Below, piece after piece: positions 16,673 to 25,098 of a DNA stretch of 64,000 nt. The notes under the pieces were generated by a model that worked only from the letters and a program-made list of their open reading frames with translations, did no database searches and was not told the DNA's origin. Both the position numbers and the translations under genes were made by a program. The stretch comes from Bacillus changyiensis (GTDB lineage Bacteria; Bacillota; Bacilli; Bacillales; Bacillaceae): NCBI RefSeq assembly GCF_027706145.1, contig NZ_JAQFWW010000001.1, positions 496,001 to 560,000 of the forward strand. Direction: 5' to 3'. Position 1 is the first letter of the stretch, and the number at the start of each line of letters is the position of its first letter.

Positions 16673-17607
16673 TCAAGATCTTGACTTTTAATCGTTATCA
16701 GGTCATTCTTCAAATAACAATCCCCCATTAACAGCCGCATTGCCTGTGAGCGAATCGATTTTTCAATTAAATTTCGGACAAACCGACCGTTACTGAATTT
16801 AGCAGGGCTAACCGTGCTTTTCACTGTCATCAGATGATCTTTCAGCTTCCATTCTGCTTCGGGACTAAATTGATATTCCCTGTCAGCCATCATCCGTTTT
16901 GCAATATCCATCAGCTGACTGACTGAATAGTCAGGGAAATCGATACCAATTGGAAACCTTGACTGAAGCCCAGGATTCAAAGAAAGAAAATGATCCATTT
17001 CTCGTGAATAGCCAGCTAAAATCAAGATAAATTCATTCCGTTTATCTTCCATATGCTTGACTAAAGTATCAATTGCTTCTTTACCAAAATCCTTCTCCCC
17101 ACCTCTTGCTAGTGAATATGCTTCATCAATAAATAAAATACCACCCATCGCTTTTTTAATTAAATCTCTCGTCTTTTGTGCCGTGTGTCCAATATACTCT
17201 CCAACAAGATCAGCACGTTCTGCTTCAATTAAATGACCTTTCGAAAGAACATTCATTTCATAAAACAGCTTGCCGATTAATCTGGCCACCGTTGTTTTTC
17301 CCGTTCCAGGATTCCCTTTAAACATCATGTGAAGTGCTTGTTTTCCGACTTTAAGTCCTTGCTCTTCCCGTTTTTTATTCACAAAGATCCAAGCGTATAT
17401 TTCTTTAATATTCCGTTTCATTTCCTCCATTCCGACAAGCGTGTTCATTTCCTTTTCGATCTCTTTTAGGATGCTGTGTTTGGCTTCATTTTTTTGCAGA
17501 GCTGCTTGATAATCAGCTTCCGCTTCTGAATTGGCCAAAACTTGTTTCTGTCCGTTAAGTATAATGTTGATTTGCCCATTGTTTTTATAAGTAACAGCCC
17601 TCTCCAA
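16645..17607 (-). CDS. spoVK: Stage V sporulation AAA ATPase SpoVK
   Basis: SpoVK is a CbxX/CfxQ-type AAA protein of the mother cell needed for mature, resistant spores. The sequence shows Walker A GNPGTGKT, Walker B GILFIDEAY, sensor region ILAGYSREM and the arginine-finger area NPGLQSRFP, with about 320 residues as in B. subtilis. The frame is open to a GTG at 17616, but AGGTGA spacing and the family start MLERAVTYKNNG point to TTG 17607. It is encoded next to hflX-ynbB-glnRA as in B. subtilis, with two extra small genes between. Confidence 0.93.
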   Translation of the reverse strand: MERAVTYKNNGQINIILNGQKQVLANSEAEADYQAALQKNEAKHSILKEIEKEMNTLVGMEEMKRNIKEIYAWIFVNKKREEQGLKVGKQALHMMFKGNPGTGKTTVARLIGKLFYEMNVLSKGHLIEAERADLVGEYIGHTAQKTRDLIKKAMGGILFIDEAYSLARGGEKDFGKEAIDTLVKHMEDKRNEFILILAGYSREMDHFLSLNPGLQSRFPIGIDFPDYSVSQLMDIAKRMMADREYQFSPEAEWKLKDHLMTVKSTVSPAKFSNGRFVRNLIEKSIRSQAMRLLMGDCYLKNDLITIKSQDLDIKEDASCL

Positions 17608-18027
17608 CACACTCACCTCACAATTCTCTCTTTATTCCTATTCATCAAGCGCTTGCGCTGTGACAAACGCCCAGCCATCAGCAGATTCTGATATTGTTTG
17701 ACAATTTAGAGAACGGCTTTGTTGAAAACTACGCTTTCCCGAGAAATACTTTACTTCTTATTGTATTCAGGTAATCTGTGTGGACAAACCAATTTTTTAT
17801 CCTATGGTCCATCTGCCATCTGATTAAGATTCTGTAAAAATCACTTTACACCCTCCTGAATTGGTGTCAAAACTCGTTTCTGATTTATATATATCTAATA
17901 GTCTAGGAAGGATTCTTGACGGCAATTCCGCAAAGTAGAGCTTTTGCAACTTGACAGACACAAAAATTCTAATTATTCTTAGAGATTCTAATGTTGTTTA
18001 TTAAGTTGAATAAAAGCGAGGATTATC
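17608..18027. other. Intergenic region upstream of spoVK, left side of synteny junction
   Basis: These 420 bases separate spoVK from the divergent acetyltransferase gene. On the minus strand a short open stretch ends ADGWAFVTAQALDE with a stop at about 17639, shortly before spoVK. It could be the tail of a lost upstream gene, but it extends only about 26 codons and I cannot name it. In B. subtilis the cell-wall amidase gene cwlC precedes spoVK, and no recognisable cwlC remains. Confidence 0.4.
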
Positions 18028-18564
18028 ATGTTATTTCAAAATCAAAATTTAATCGTTCGCAATTTAAATGAAGCTGATAAGTTCCTTTTAGCAAAATGGC
18101 TTTCAGACCCATCAATTCTTGAATTTTATGAAGGGAGGGATCATCCTTTTGATATAGATAAGGTTACCGATGTTTTTTATGATTCTGAAGATGACGAAGT
18201 TAAATGTATAGTGGAGTACGAAGAGACAGAAATAGGATACATTCAGTTTTATCAACTGGATGATGTAACAAAAAGAGAATATGGTTATCTTAACGAAAAT
18301 GTCTACGGAACAGACCAATTTATCGGGGAAAAAGTGAATTGGAATAAAGGACTTGGGACATTACTTGTTTCATCCATGTTGAATTATTTAGTGAAGCATA
18401 AACTAGCAGACCGAGTTGTTATGGATCCTCAAGTCAGAAATTCACGGGCTATAAAGTGCTATGAAAAATGTGGTTTTAAAAAAATTCGTATTCTTCCAAA
18501 ACATGAACTTCATGAAGGTAAGTATCAAGATTGTTGGTTGATGGAATACAAAAAACTAAAATAA
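18028..18564 (+). CDS. GNAT acetyltransferase, AAC(6')-like
   Basis: This 178-residue GCN5-type acetyltransferase belongs to the Acetyltransf_8 branch related to aminoglycoside 6'-N-acetyltransferases. Diagnostic motifs are KWLSDPSILEFYEGRDHPF, IGYIQFYQLDD, DQFIGE, the acetyl-CoA loop NKGLGT and RAIKCYEKCGFKKI. Members transfer acetyl from acetyl-CoA to an amine. Some give aminoglycoside resistance, but chromosomal Bacillus members often have no proven substrate, so resistance is not claimed. It starts at ATG 18028 behind GCGAGGA and stands alone with its own terminator. Confidence 0.85.
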   Translation: MLFQNQNLIVRNLNEADKFLLAKWLSDPSILEFYEGRDHPFDIDKVTDVFYDSEDDEVKCIVEYEETEIGYIQFYQLDDVTKREYGYLNENVYGTDQFIGEKVNWNKGLGTLLVSSMLNYLVKHKLADRVVMDPQVRNSRAIKCYEKCGFKKIRILPKHELHEGKYQDCWLMEYKKLK

Positions 18565-18574
18565 TTCGTTTGTC

Positions 18575-18633
18575 ATCTTAAACGGATCGGAGCCCCTCTA
18601 TAAAACATACCCCCGATCTATTTAAGATTTTTG
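18575..18633 (+). terminator. Long hairpin terminator after the acetyltransferase gene
   Basis: The arm at 18575-18590 (ATCTTAAACGGATCGG) pairs with 18613-18628 at 14 of 16 positions around a 22-base loop and is followed by TTTTTG. Confidence 0.65.
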
Positions 18634-18885
18634 TATACCTTAAACTATACATGAACAAGCCTAAACTATTCGCAATTAAAATCCTCCAATTCAATAATAA
18701 CTATCAAACTGGTACCTTATAGAAATTTTTTTATCAATTTAGTCGTTTCGATGTCCTGCCGGGTTATTGAATCGACAAACCATCATATCGTGATCAATCG
18801 AGTACATGATTTAATCTTGAAATAAAATGGTCCGAGTCGCAAGTCTTGCATGAATACGTTTTTTTTACTTCAAAAGCAGTTCTTC

Positions 18886-19638
18886 TTATTGTCCGGCGGG
18901 TTCAGTTTGTTCCTTGGTAATTTTTTGCGCTTCTGCCTGATCCATTTTAAATTTGATATAGCTTTCCGCATTTTTATGTACTTCGCTTTTAAGACGGTAT
19001 GTTTCACTGCTTCGATAAGCTTTTGCATCATAGCTCACCTGCGAAGCACTTTCCGCTAAACCTGTCGCATCAATCAATGCGGCGTAGTCTGCCATGACCA
19101 TTTGTTGAGTCGTTTCAGAGGTAGCATATTCGTTTATAAGCATGGTATCAAGATCATTGACTGCTTGAATCGTACTCTCGCGCTCTTTGTTTGCCACATC
19201 TAATTTTTCCTTAAATTCTTGATCTGAAATGGGTTCTAAAGGTAGTAAGTCTTTGATATCAGCTAATATGTTTACTAATTGTTTTTTCTGCTCTGACACT
19301 ACTGATTTTGAGTTTGTGTAAGCATTCGCAAGTTGATTTTCGAGAAATTCAATATCGATAAACGAGTTGGAGAGTTCGGCCTCTTCTATCACATTTGATA
19401 TGCCATCAAGAAACTGAATTTGTGAATCAATCAGATCGAGCCAGTTATCTACAATACCAGCTTGATCTTTGTAAAACGCCTTTATGTTGTCAGCACCTTT
19501 TCCTTGAAAATCGTCTCCCAAGTTGGTAACCTCTAGAAAAGCTTCTTTTAACGCAACAAATGCTTGTCTTGTTTGTTGATATTCTTTAGAACGAGCTTCC
19601 ATTGTCAATAATAAGGTTTTAGCTTCATATATTTTCAT
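18886..19638 (-). pseudogene. LXG protein truncated before its toxin domain
   Basis: These 250 residues make up a nearly complete LXG targeting domain of the YeeF/YxiD type (MKIYEAKTLL, GKGADNIKAFY, IEFLENQLANAY, then the YDAKAYRSSETY region). They end at a TAA where a toxin-bearing protein would continue for 300 or more residues. No toxin-like sequence follows in any frame. It is a different LXG lineage from the toxin at 7385-9064. Either the C-terminus was deleted when the region was rearranged, or this is an orphan LXG stub awaiting a cassette. The start at 19638 (ATG) has AAAGGG upstream. Confidence 0.75.
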
Positions 19639-19735
19639 GAAAACAACCCTTTCTTTTATAATACCTTTAAAAGTTTATCACTTTTTTAAATTATTTTGTA
19701 AATATCAATTAAGGATCTCACCTTCGTTTTTTTGC

Positions 19736-20038
19736 CTAACCTGTACCAATCAACCTGCTTCCCGATAGAGAAAATGAACTTCTTCTTTTGTTGTAAAGCC
19801 AGGGATACTCATCGATTACATAAATGTAATAATCATTAGATTCATTGAAAAAGAACAACCACTCATCAGGTGTTTTCGGTATGTACCAAAGGCTATCACC
19901 AGCAATGGTTTTTCCGTTATAGGAAATGGCTTCACGATTTAAAGGTTGAACATTAGTGAGATTTGCTGAGGATTCTATTAATGCCTGCTGTCGTGCTTTC
20001 GAATCTTTATATTTCCTCTTTCGGTTTTTACTTATCAA
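19736..20038 (-). CDS. Small unknown protein, possibly a fragment
   Basis: This frame of 100 residues has a basic N-terminus (KNRKRKYKDSKARQQ) and an aromatic C-terminal part (GDSLWYIPKTPDEWLFFF, then YYIYVIDEYPWLY). The TTG start at 20038 has no ribosome site on this strand. The gene may therefore begin elsewhere or be the surviving 3' part of a longer one. It lies 97 bases upstream of the truncated LXG gene and could be a remnant of the same toxin locus. I do not recognise a family. Confidence 0.4.
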   Translation of the reverse strand: MISKNRKRKYKDSKARQQALIESSANLTNVQPLNREAISYNGKTIAGDSLWYIPKTPDEWLFFFNESNDYYIYVIDEYPWLYNKRRSSFSLSGSRLIGTG

Positions 20039-20109
20039 ATAGGAGGCACGAAAAAAATCTTCTCGTAGATTGAGCTAGCCTCTTCTAAAAACCAAAACGC
20101 CTGTCGATT

Positions 20110-20265
20110 TCATTTTAAGAAATCTCCAGCTATGATTAGAACAGACCCATACCCAGTTCTCAATATATTCCTTGCCCACTCTCTTGTTCGGGCCTCCCAT
20201 TTTAACTGGTCTTTCATAAATGGGACATGGTGATTCATATGTAAAGAAGCATCATCAACTTTCAT
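20110..20265 (-). CDS. Small unknown protein
   Basis: This 51-residue protein starts at ATG 20265 behind a clear AAAAGGAGATA ribosome site. It reads MKVDDASLHMNHHVPFMKDQ and continues with a charged helix (KWEARTREWARNIL) and a short hydrophobic C-terminus. No motif is recognised. The good ribosome site argues that it is real. A longer frame reaching back to 20451 runs through the interspersed repeat and is not credible. It lies in the unsettled region next to the synteny junction. Confidence 0.5.
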   Translation of the reverse strand: MKVDDASLHMNHHVPFMKDQLKWEARTREWARNILRTGYGSVLIIAGDFLK

Positions 20266-20310
20266 TTTTGTATCTCCTTTTATCCTGATGAACATAAAAC
20301 ATAACTTGTG

Positions 20311-20460
20311 GAGGAGCTGTCTAAAAAGTCCTTTATTAAGATGAATCAGGGGGAATTGCGAGACCTCGCAGGAGCAAGGAAAGAGCTCCGAGGAGGCTCG
20401 CGGATCGCCCACGGAAAGCGAGCAAATTCCCCATTTCCACACTACTTTCAAGACAGCCCC
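20311..20460. repeat. Palindromic interspersed repeat, MITE-like
   Basis: A 150-base GC-richer island has inverted ends, GAGCTGTCTAAAAAGTCC at the left and (read on the minus strand) GGGGCTGTCTTGAAAG at the right. Its core (GCTCGCGGATCGCCCACGG, then AAAGCGAGCAAATTCCCC) resembles the dispersed imperfect palindromes found between genes in many Bacillus and Geobacillus genomes. No gene is encoded. It is the only copy I see in the window and lies at the right edge of the synteny junction. Confidence 0.65.
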
Positions 20461-20576
20461 ATGTATTTCTTGTGTTGCCCACAGGTTTAAACACTGCAGT
20501 ACCTGTGAAACACTCGAAAATAGGAGTCTCCTTGAGTTTACTAGAAAGCTTCTTCTACACTGTCTTTGAGAATAGT

Positions 20577-20603
20577 TAAAAAGCAGAGAATGAACTCTCT
20601 GCT
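20577..20603 (-). terminator. ypqE terminator
   Basis: AGCAGAGA (20582-20589) and TCTCTGCT (20596-20603) form a perfect 8-base stem, followed on the minus strand by TTTT. Confidence 0.8.
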
Positions 20604-20609
20604 TTTTGA

Positions 20610-21116
20610 CTATTTCGCTACTAGCTCAAGCAATTTTGTCTGGCTCTTTTTTGCTTCGCCATCTTCATATTTTTGAATCCGTTCCAGTACATCTCCATTC
20701 ATGATCACAATTGGTGTAATCGTGCTGCTTGCTTTTTCCTTGATTAATTCTAAATCACATGTGATTAAAGGGTCACCGACTTTCACTTTGTCGCCTTCTT
20801 TGACATGAGCAGTAAAGCCTTCTCCTTCCATACTAACAGTGTCCAATCCAATATGAATCAACATTTCAACTCCTGATAATGAGCGAATACCGATGGCATG
20901 CTTTGTATGAAAAAGTTGGATGACTTCCCCGTTAACCGGAGAAACAATCTCACCGTTCGCCGGCTCAATCGCAATTCCATCCCCCATCATTTTTTGTGAA
21001 AAAACAGGGTCCGGCACTTCTGATAGGCTGATCACTTTACCGTCTGCTGGTGAAAAAACGGTTTCTTCTTTAACTGCTTCCTCTTTATGGCTCTTACCGA
21101 ATATTTTTTTAAACAA
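20610..21116 (-). CDS. ypqE: PTS glucose-type EIIA protein YpqE
   Basis: This is a single-domain EIIA of the glucose/crr type (168 residues). The phosphorylated histidine lies in [12 protein letters not shown], and the partner histidine is in [16 protein letters not shown] and SPADGKV are the conserved beta-sandwich loops. It would receive phosphate from HPr and pass it to an EIIB domain that lacks its own EIIA, or act in regulation. No EIIBC gene is adjacent. It starts at TTG 21116 with AAGGAG nine bases upstream and has its own terminator. Confidence 0.9.
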   Translation of the reverse strand: MFKKIFGKSHKEEAVKEETVFSPADGKVISLSEVPDPVFSQKMMGDGIAIEPANGEIVSPVNGEVIQLFHTKHAIGIRSLSGVEMLIHIGLDTVSMEGEGFTAHVKEGDKVKVGDPLITCDLELIKEKASSTITPIVIMNGDVLERIQKYEDGEAKKSQTKLLELVAK

Positions 21117-21265
21117 TCTAATTAACTCCTTTCAGCACCCTAAGGATATCTATGTATAGTTAGGGATTCCCCACTATTTAACCACATTTTTTAACATCCA
21201 GCAATTTATAACCATATGACCTACTTCTGCATAAACTAAAAGTAAAAAACGAAAAGAGGTGACAA

Positions 21266-21688
21266 ATGATGGATTCCAAGGATCATGAGAACCAACCGTT
21301 TAACCAAAAGAACGAAGTTCAAGAAGCTTTTGAACAATTGTTTTATGCCTCTCCCTTTCACGAATTATTAAATTCTTTTCAAGAAATGGTTTCAGACCAA
21401 CTGCAAGGTTTAATGGTTTCCATGAATATAAGAGAAGAAAATGACAAGCTGCTAATCGATATTACCGTCCCTGAATCATTTCAAAATGGTGATATTATGA
21501 TTGAAGCGAAATCAAGGTACTTACATGTTTCACTGAAAGAGAAAACAGAATCCAAAGACTCAGCATCATTTACCAATCTGTCCAGAACGATTTTGCTCCC
21601 TTATCCTGTTTATGAAGAAACAATGAAAACATCATGGAATCGTAATACGTTAACCGTGTCATTTCCGGCACAAAAAAAGCATGAATGA
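21266..21688 (+). CDS. ypqA: Hsp20-like protein YpqA
   Basis: This 140-residue protein has an alpha-crystallin/Hsp20-type beta-sandwich region (MNIREENDKLLIDITVPESF, then LHVSLKEK, then SRTILLPYPV and the end NTLTVSFPA). It is preceded by a variable acidic N-terminus. Small heat-shock proteins hold unfolded proteins. In Bacillus this paralogue is linked with the spore coat neighbourhood rather than classical heat shock. Starts at 21266 or the next codon are both possible behind GAGGTGA. It converges on yppG and shares a terminator with it. Confidence 0.8.
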   Translation: MMDSKDHENQPFNQKNEVQEAFEQLFYASPFHELLNSFQEMVSDQLQGLMVSMNIREENDKLLIDITVPESFQNGDIMIEAKSRYLHVSLKEKTESKDSASFTNLSRTILLPYPVYEETMKTSWNRNTLTVSFPAQKKHE

Positions 21689-21707
21689 ACATTTCATGCT
21701 TTTTTTA
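21672..21707. terminator. Shared terminator of ypqA and yppG
   Basis: AAAAAGCATGAA and TTTCATGCTTTTT form a near-perfect stem with A and T runs on the two sides, so it serves both convergent genes. It contains the ypqA stop codon. Confidence 0.85.
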
Positions 21708-22070
21708 TTTGAAGAATCCTATAAAGCTTTTGGCGAGCGATCCCAGCTGATTGACGGTGCTCATCATTTGACCAGCTGTATCCATCATTTTACTAAAATC
21801 GAGTTGTCCGTTCTTTTTCTTAAATTGTGACATGAAATTTTGCAATTGAGAAGGCTGGTGAACTTCAGGTCTAGCTTGTGGATATGGGTTAGGATAAGGG
21901 AGTCCCTGCAAAGATGATTGATAAATCGGTGAAGGCTGAAATGCTTGGCTGACAGGATGAGCATATTGGCTAGCTGGATGATCATAGTAATGTTGAAGCT
22001 GATGCTCAAATTGCGGGTATCCAGAATAGTGTAATCCGGCATATGGGTATCTGGCTGCTCTCTCTTCCAT
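21705..22070 (-). CDS. yppG: YppG, probable spore coat-associated protein
   Basis: This 121-residue protein has an N-terminal half rich in Tyr, His, Pro and Gln (AGLHYSGYPQFEHQLQHYY). Its C-terminal amphipathic part is LDFSKMMDTAGQMMSTVNQL and ends IGFFK. This composition is shared with the YppG family in Bacillus, which is linked to spores, and the low-complexity half resembles coat proteins. It has no catalytic motif. It lies between ypqA and yppF as in B. subtilis. Confidence 0.82.
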   Translation of the reverse strand: MEERAARYPYAGLHYSGYPQFEHQLQHYYDHPASQYAHPVSQAFQPSPIYQSSLQGLPYPNPYPQARPEVHQPSQLQNFMSQFKKKNGQLDFSKMMDTAGQMMSTVNQLGSLAKSFIGFFK

Positions 22071-22238
22071 CTTTGATCTCTCCTTCTAGAGCCCTTTTTC
22101 TATATCTGTATGATGCAAATTGTTTTCCCGTGCCTAATCATTAGAAAATGTGTCTAAAGTTTGAATTTTTTAAAAAAAGAAAAAAGTCGAATTGTTATGA
22201 TACGATTATAATAATCTAATCGAAAGGGGGATGTGCTA

Positions 22239-22442
22239 TTGAACGTATCATACTTAAGAAATTGTTTTGCTGAGATGAAACAGTATGAGACAGATTGTAT
22301 GGATAAACTGATGGATTTTGTCAAGTTCTTGTATATTCAAGGACATTTGACTTTAAACGAGTTTCGGACAGGTATGAAAGTTCTTGAGGCGAATGGAGCT
22401 CAGCACCCTACCTACGGCAAGTATTCAGACACAGAAAAATGA
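22239..22442 (+). CDS. yppF: Small conserved protein YppF
   Basis: This protein of about 67 residues (MNVSYLRNCFAEMKQYE, then LMDFVKFLYIQGHLTLNEFR) fits the YppF family by size, position and its two-helix pattern. Its function is unknown. A GTG at 22233 is in frame, but GAAAGGGGG at 22222-22230 is better spaced for TTG 22239. It is divergent from yppG and convergent with yppE. Confidence 0.8.
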   Translation: MNVSYLRNCFAEMKQYETDCMDKLMDFVKFLYIQGHLTLNEFRTGMKVLEANGAQHPTYGKYSDTEK

Positions 22443-22449
22443 GAGTTCG

Positions 22450-22477
22450 CCCCAATTGTTAATGTGAACAATTGGGG
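22450..22477. terminator. Perfect 11-base palindrome between yppF and yppE
   Basis: CCCCAATTGTT and AACAATTGGGG flank AATGTG directly after yppF and before the end of convergent yppE. There is no T tract, so it may be a weak bidirectional terminator or an RNA-stabilising hairpin. Confidence 0.5.
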
Positions 22478-22497
22478 TGAAATGATCGCGATCAAAT

Positions 22498-22851
22498 CTA
22501 TCCTTTTACCTTCAAATCTTCTTCGAGACTTCTGAGTGTATAAAGCACAGATTCTGTTAGATCTTTAAACCGTTTTTTGTGGATTTTGCAAAAATAAGAT
22601 TGCAAAACAATCTCCTTCAAGTTTTCTTCTACTGCACTTAACTGTTCTTTATGAATATACTTTGGATGATGATCCTCAATATATGCCAAACCGTTTTCAA
22701 GCCAGCTTTTAATTGTCTGTTCACAACGGTCAGCTGCAGGTTTAACGGTTTTGAAAAAATCGTATTCGTCGCCTATTTGATAGCGGTCAGCCGCTTCCTT
22801 TGTTACATAGATCAAGTTCTTTGTTTGTTTAAGAAAAGATTGTTTATCCAC
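22498..22851 (-). CDS. yppE: Conserved helical protein YppE (DUF1798)
   Basis: This is a helical protein of about 117 residues in the YppE family, for which a helical structure but no activity is known. Charged helices include ADRYQIGDEYDFFKTVKP and CKIHKKRFKDLTESVL. The frame is open to 22884, but a GAGGTGA ribosome site lies inside that extension and fits GTG 22851, giving the family start VDKQSFLKQT. It is followed by a palindrome and lies downstream of yppD. Confidence 0.82.
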   Translation of the reverse strand: MDKQSFLKQTKNLIYVTKEAADRYQIGDEYDFFKTVKPAADRCEQTIKSWLENGLAYIEDHHPKYIHKEQLSAVEENLKEIVLQSYFCKIHKKRFKDLTESVLYTLRSLEEDLKVKG

Positions 22852-22911
22852 GACATTCACCTCAGCAATTATCGTATCAAACAAACCAAGTCAAAACAAC
22901 AAGCATTTCCA

Positions 22912-23109
22912 TCAATTTGTTCCCAACAAATAAGGCAAGAGTTCCACCAGTTCTTTATCAATAAGATCAAGTTGCTTTCTAAAGGCCATTTCTTTTTCAA
23001 CCTTCATTTTGCTCACAGCCTTAACCAGTTTTGTTTCTACTAAGACAAGGTCAGTTTCAGTTTCCATTAGCAATTTCAGAGCTGATGCTTTACTGACAGA
23101 AGCGCTCAT
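22912..23109 (-). CDS. yppD: Small conserved protein YppD
   Basis: This 65-residue protein is predicted to be a helical hairpin (TETDLVLVETKLVKAVSKMK, then AFRKQLDLIDKELVELL). It starts at ATG 23109 behind AAGGAGGG. Its function is unknown. The name rests on its position between sspM and yppE and on size. It is 60 bases from yppE and is probably cotranscribed with it. Confidence 0.72.
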   Translation of the reverse strand: MSASVSKASALKLLMETETDLVLVETKLVKAVSKMKVEKEMAFRKQLDLIDKELVELLPYLLGTN

Positions 23110-23294
23110 TTACTTCCCTCCTTTTTATGACCTCTTACGCATTCTTCTTTTTCCATCGTCTCTCCTTCATGCTTGACAAAACTAGAAGAAAACCGGCAAA
23201 GAACACCAACTTCCTACTGTTTCAACAAACCTTGCAGAAATGTGTATGAACAGCGTGATTTATGCAGAAACTATGATGTAAGGAGGTGTCTACT

Positions 23295-23399
23295 GTGGAA
23301 AACAACAAGAAAAAAGCCCCTGCTAACAAAAAAGCTGATCCAAAAACAAGAGATACATTAGATAAAAAATTAGGCGGCCCAAATCGTCCATCTACTTAA
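23295..23399 (+). CDS. sspM: Minor small acid-soluble spore protein SspM
   Basis: This 34-residue spore protein ends in the diagnostic DKKLGGPNRPST, and its N-terminal half is full of Lys and Asn. SspM is a minor forespore-specific SASP without a proven individual role. It starts at GTG 23295 with a strong AGGAGGTG site 6 bases upstream. It lies between yppD and yppC as in B. subtilis and ends at its own hairpin. It was too short for standard gene calling but is unmistakable. Confidence 0.95.
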   Translation: MENNKKKAPANKKADPKTRDTLDKKLGGPNRPST

Positions 23400-23427
23400 A
23401 AAGCAAGGGAATCCCTTGCTTTTTTTA
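23398..23427. terminator. Shared terminator of sspM and yppC
   Basis: AAAAAGCAAGGGA and TCCCTTGCTTTTT form a perfect 13-base stem, usable in both directions. Confidence 0.9.
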
Positions 23428-24390
23428 CTTCCGATTCTTTTTAAACCAATTTTCTAATGTGAATACAACCTGTAACTGCCTTCTTTTCTGAAAATACCAT
23501 TCGGTTACTTCAATCGTTTCTGGTAATGTTTCATCTTTAAACATATTCTCCCTGTTTTCTCCATGAAACCAATCTCTTTTTACTCCGTCTAATGAATGAT
23601 CGATCACAGGATAACTCGTTCTCAAAAACGGTGAAGTTCTTTTGAAAATTCCTGTCCATCGTTCCATATCAAAGCGTGAACCTGTATGAGGAACAAAAGA
23701 TGTAAAATGAAAAAAAGCTGGGAAAAGCTCAGGTCTAAACAAAAGATCACTTAATTGTTTACCTAGCTTAATTCTTTCGTTTACATTTGTAAAACGTTTG
23801 ACAGACAGACCGTAAAAAACACCTTCAACAGTCGGAAAAATCACAGTATTAAAGTGAAAATACTCACATATATAGAAAGGAATCGAGTGAAAAACATTCT
23901 TTTTAAACAAAGGATTTTGTATAATAGGATTTTGGATAGTGTTTTGTTCATTTATGATAAGAGCATACATGAGACGCTTTGTGTCCTGGTTATGCCAAAA
24001 CCGCTCCCATTCCAGGCGCATAAATGAAGAAACACCTAGATCGGGCAGCAAATGAAAAAACGGCTGTCCAATTACCTTAGACCATTGATACAATAAAAGC
24101 TGTGGATATGCATCAGCAAAGATCAACCAATTCGCTCTTTCATATGTCATAAACAACCACTGCTGCTGGTTCGCTGTGAGGCCAAGTTGAAATAAACTAC
24201 CTTTTAAATCAGTCATTGACCAACCAGCATTTCGTGAAACAAATGAAGCTAAAAATGCCCACTTAATCTCCGGGTGATGGTCAAAATAATGCTTATAAGC
24301 ATTGGTTCGTGAAATATTATCTTTGTTTAGTTTATTAGTTTGTTCTTTGATTTGATGCAGCAATCCTACTCCGGAGATCTTGTTGTGCAA
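23425..24390 (-). CDS. yppC: DUF2515 protein YppC
   Basis: This 321-residue soluble protein of the DUF2515 family is rich in aromatic residues and His (MTDLKGSLFQLGLT, MERWTGIFKRTSPFLRTSYP, HSLDGVKRDWFHG). There is no recognised catalytic motif and no signal peptide. The family is restricted to Bacillus relatives. The position beside recU-ponA is conserved, and the gene is divergent from recU with a 50-base shared leader. It starts at TTG 24390 with GGAAGTGA upstream. Confidence 0.85.
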   Translation of the reverse strand: MHNKISGVGLLHQIKEQTNKLNKDNISRTNAYKHYFDHHPEIKWAFLASFVSRNAGWSMTDLKGSLFQLGLTANQQQWLFMTYERANWLIFADAYPQLLLYQWSKVIGQPFFHLLPDLGVSSFMRLEWERFWHNQDTKRLMYALIINEQNTIQNPIIQNPLFKKNVFHSIPFYICEYFHFNTVIFPTVEGVFYGLSVKRFTNVNERIKLGKQLSDLLFRPELFPAFFHFTSFVPHTGSRFDMERWTGIFKRTSPFLRTSYPVIDHSLDGVKRDWFHGENRENMFKDETLPETIEVTEWYFQKRRQLQVVFTLENWFKKNRK

Positions 24391-24443
24391 AATGATTCAC
24401 TTCCGTTTGTTTTTAGATTTTTTTGAAAAGGAGGTTGAAGAAA

Positions 24444-25040
24444 GTGTTTCGTTATCCAAACGGCAAAACATATCAGCCGACAAAAGCGGTCCCATCTATA
24501 AAGAAGAAGCCGTCATACAGTAATCGCGGAATGACCCTCGAAGATGATCTAAATGAAACGAATTTATATTATCTAACGAACTCGATAGCGGTTATCCATA
24601 AAAAACCGACACCTGTTCAAATCGTTCAAGTTGATTACCCGGCAAGAAGTGCGGCTGTCATCAAAGAGGCGTATTTCAAACAGTCTTCAACAACCGATTA
24701 TAATGGAATATATAAAGGACGCTATATCGATTTTGAAGCCAAGGAAACGAAAAATCAGACATCTTTTCCGCTGAAAAACTTCCATGAACATCAAATCGAA
24801 CATATGAAGCAAGTGGTCTCCCAAGGTGGGATTTGCTTTGTTATTATATCCGCATTTGACGAGGTTTATTTTTTAGAAGCGGAAAAATTATTTTATTTTT
24901 GGAACCGCCAAAAACAAAATGGTAGAAAATCGATTCGAAAAGATGAATTGCAAGAATCCGCTTATTCTATTTCACTTGGGTACGCCCCAAGAATAGATTA
25001 TATTAAAATGATTGATCAGTTGTATTTTTCGCCATCATAA
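24444..25040 (+). CDS. recU: Holliday junction resolvase RecU
   Basis: RecU cuts Holliday junctions and modulates RecA in recombination and chromosome segregation. The catalytic core is visible: [17 protein letters not shown], then [12 protein letters not shown], then the metal-binding [11 protein letters not shown]. The characteristic stalk [12 protein letters not shown] lies between. It has about 198 residues. The frame is open to 24423, but AAGGAGG at about 24429-24435 and the family start (FRYPNGK) select GTG 24444. It is followed by ponA 58 bases on, the classic recU-ponA operon. Confidence 0.95.
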   Translation: MFRYPNGKTYQPTKAVPSIKKKPSYSNRGMTLEDDLNETNLYYLTNSIAVIHKKPTPVQIVQVDYPARSAAVIKEAYFKQSSTTDYNGIYKGRYIDFEAKETKNQTSFPLKNFHEHQIEHMKQVVSQGGICFVIISAFDEVYFLEAEKLFYFWNRQKQNGRKSIRKDELQESAYSISLGYAPRIDYIKMIDQLYFSPS

Positions 25041-25098
25041 TTTATGCTTTTAAAGTCATGTGTAGCGGAAAGGTTTAACTACGAAAGGTTGAGATGTT

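Noticed and set aside
17610..17720. Short minus-strand frame ending ADGWAFVTAQALDE before spoVK
   Set aside because: Only about 26 codons are open and I cannot match it to cwlC or any named gene.
18028..18564. Calling the acetyltransferase an aminoglycoside resistance gene
   Set aside because: Family resemblance alone does not prove the substrate and the gene has no resistance-element context.
20110..20451. 113-codon reading of the small gene at 20110
   Set aside because: The N-terminal extension runs through the interspersed palindrome; the internal ATG at 20265 has the real ribosome site.
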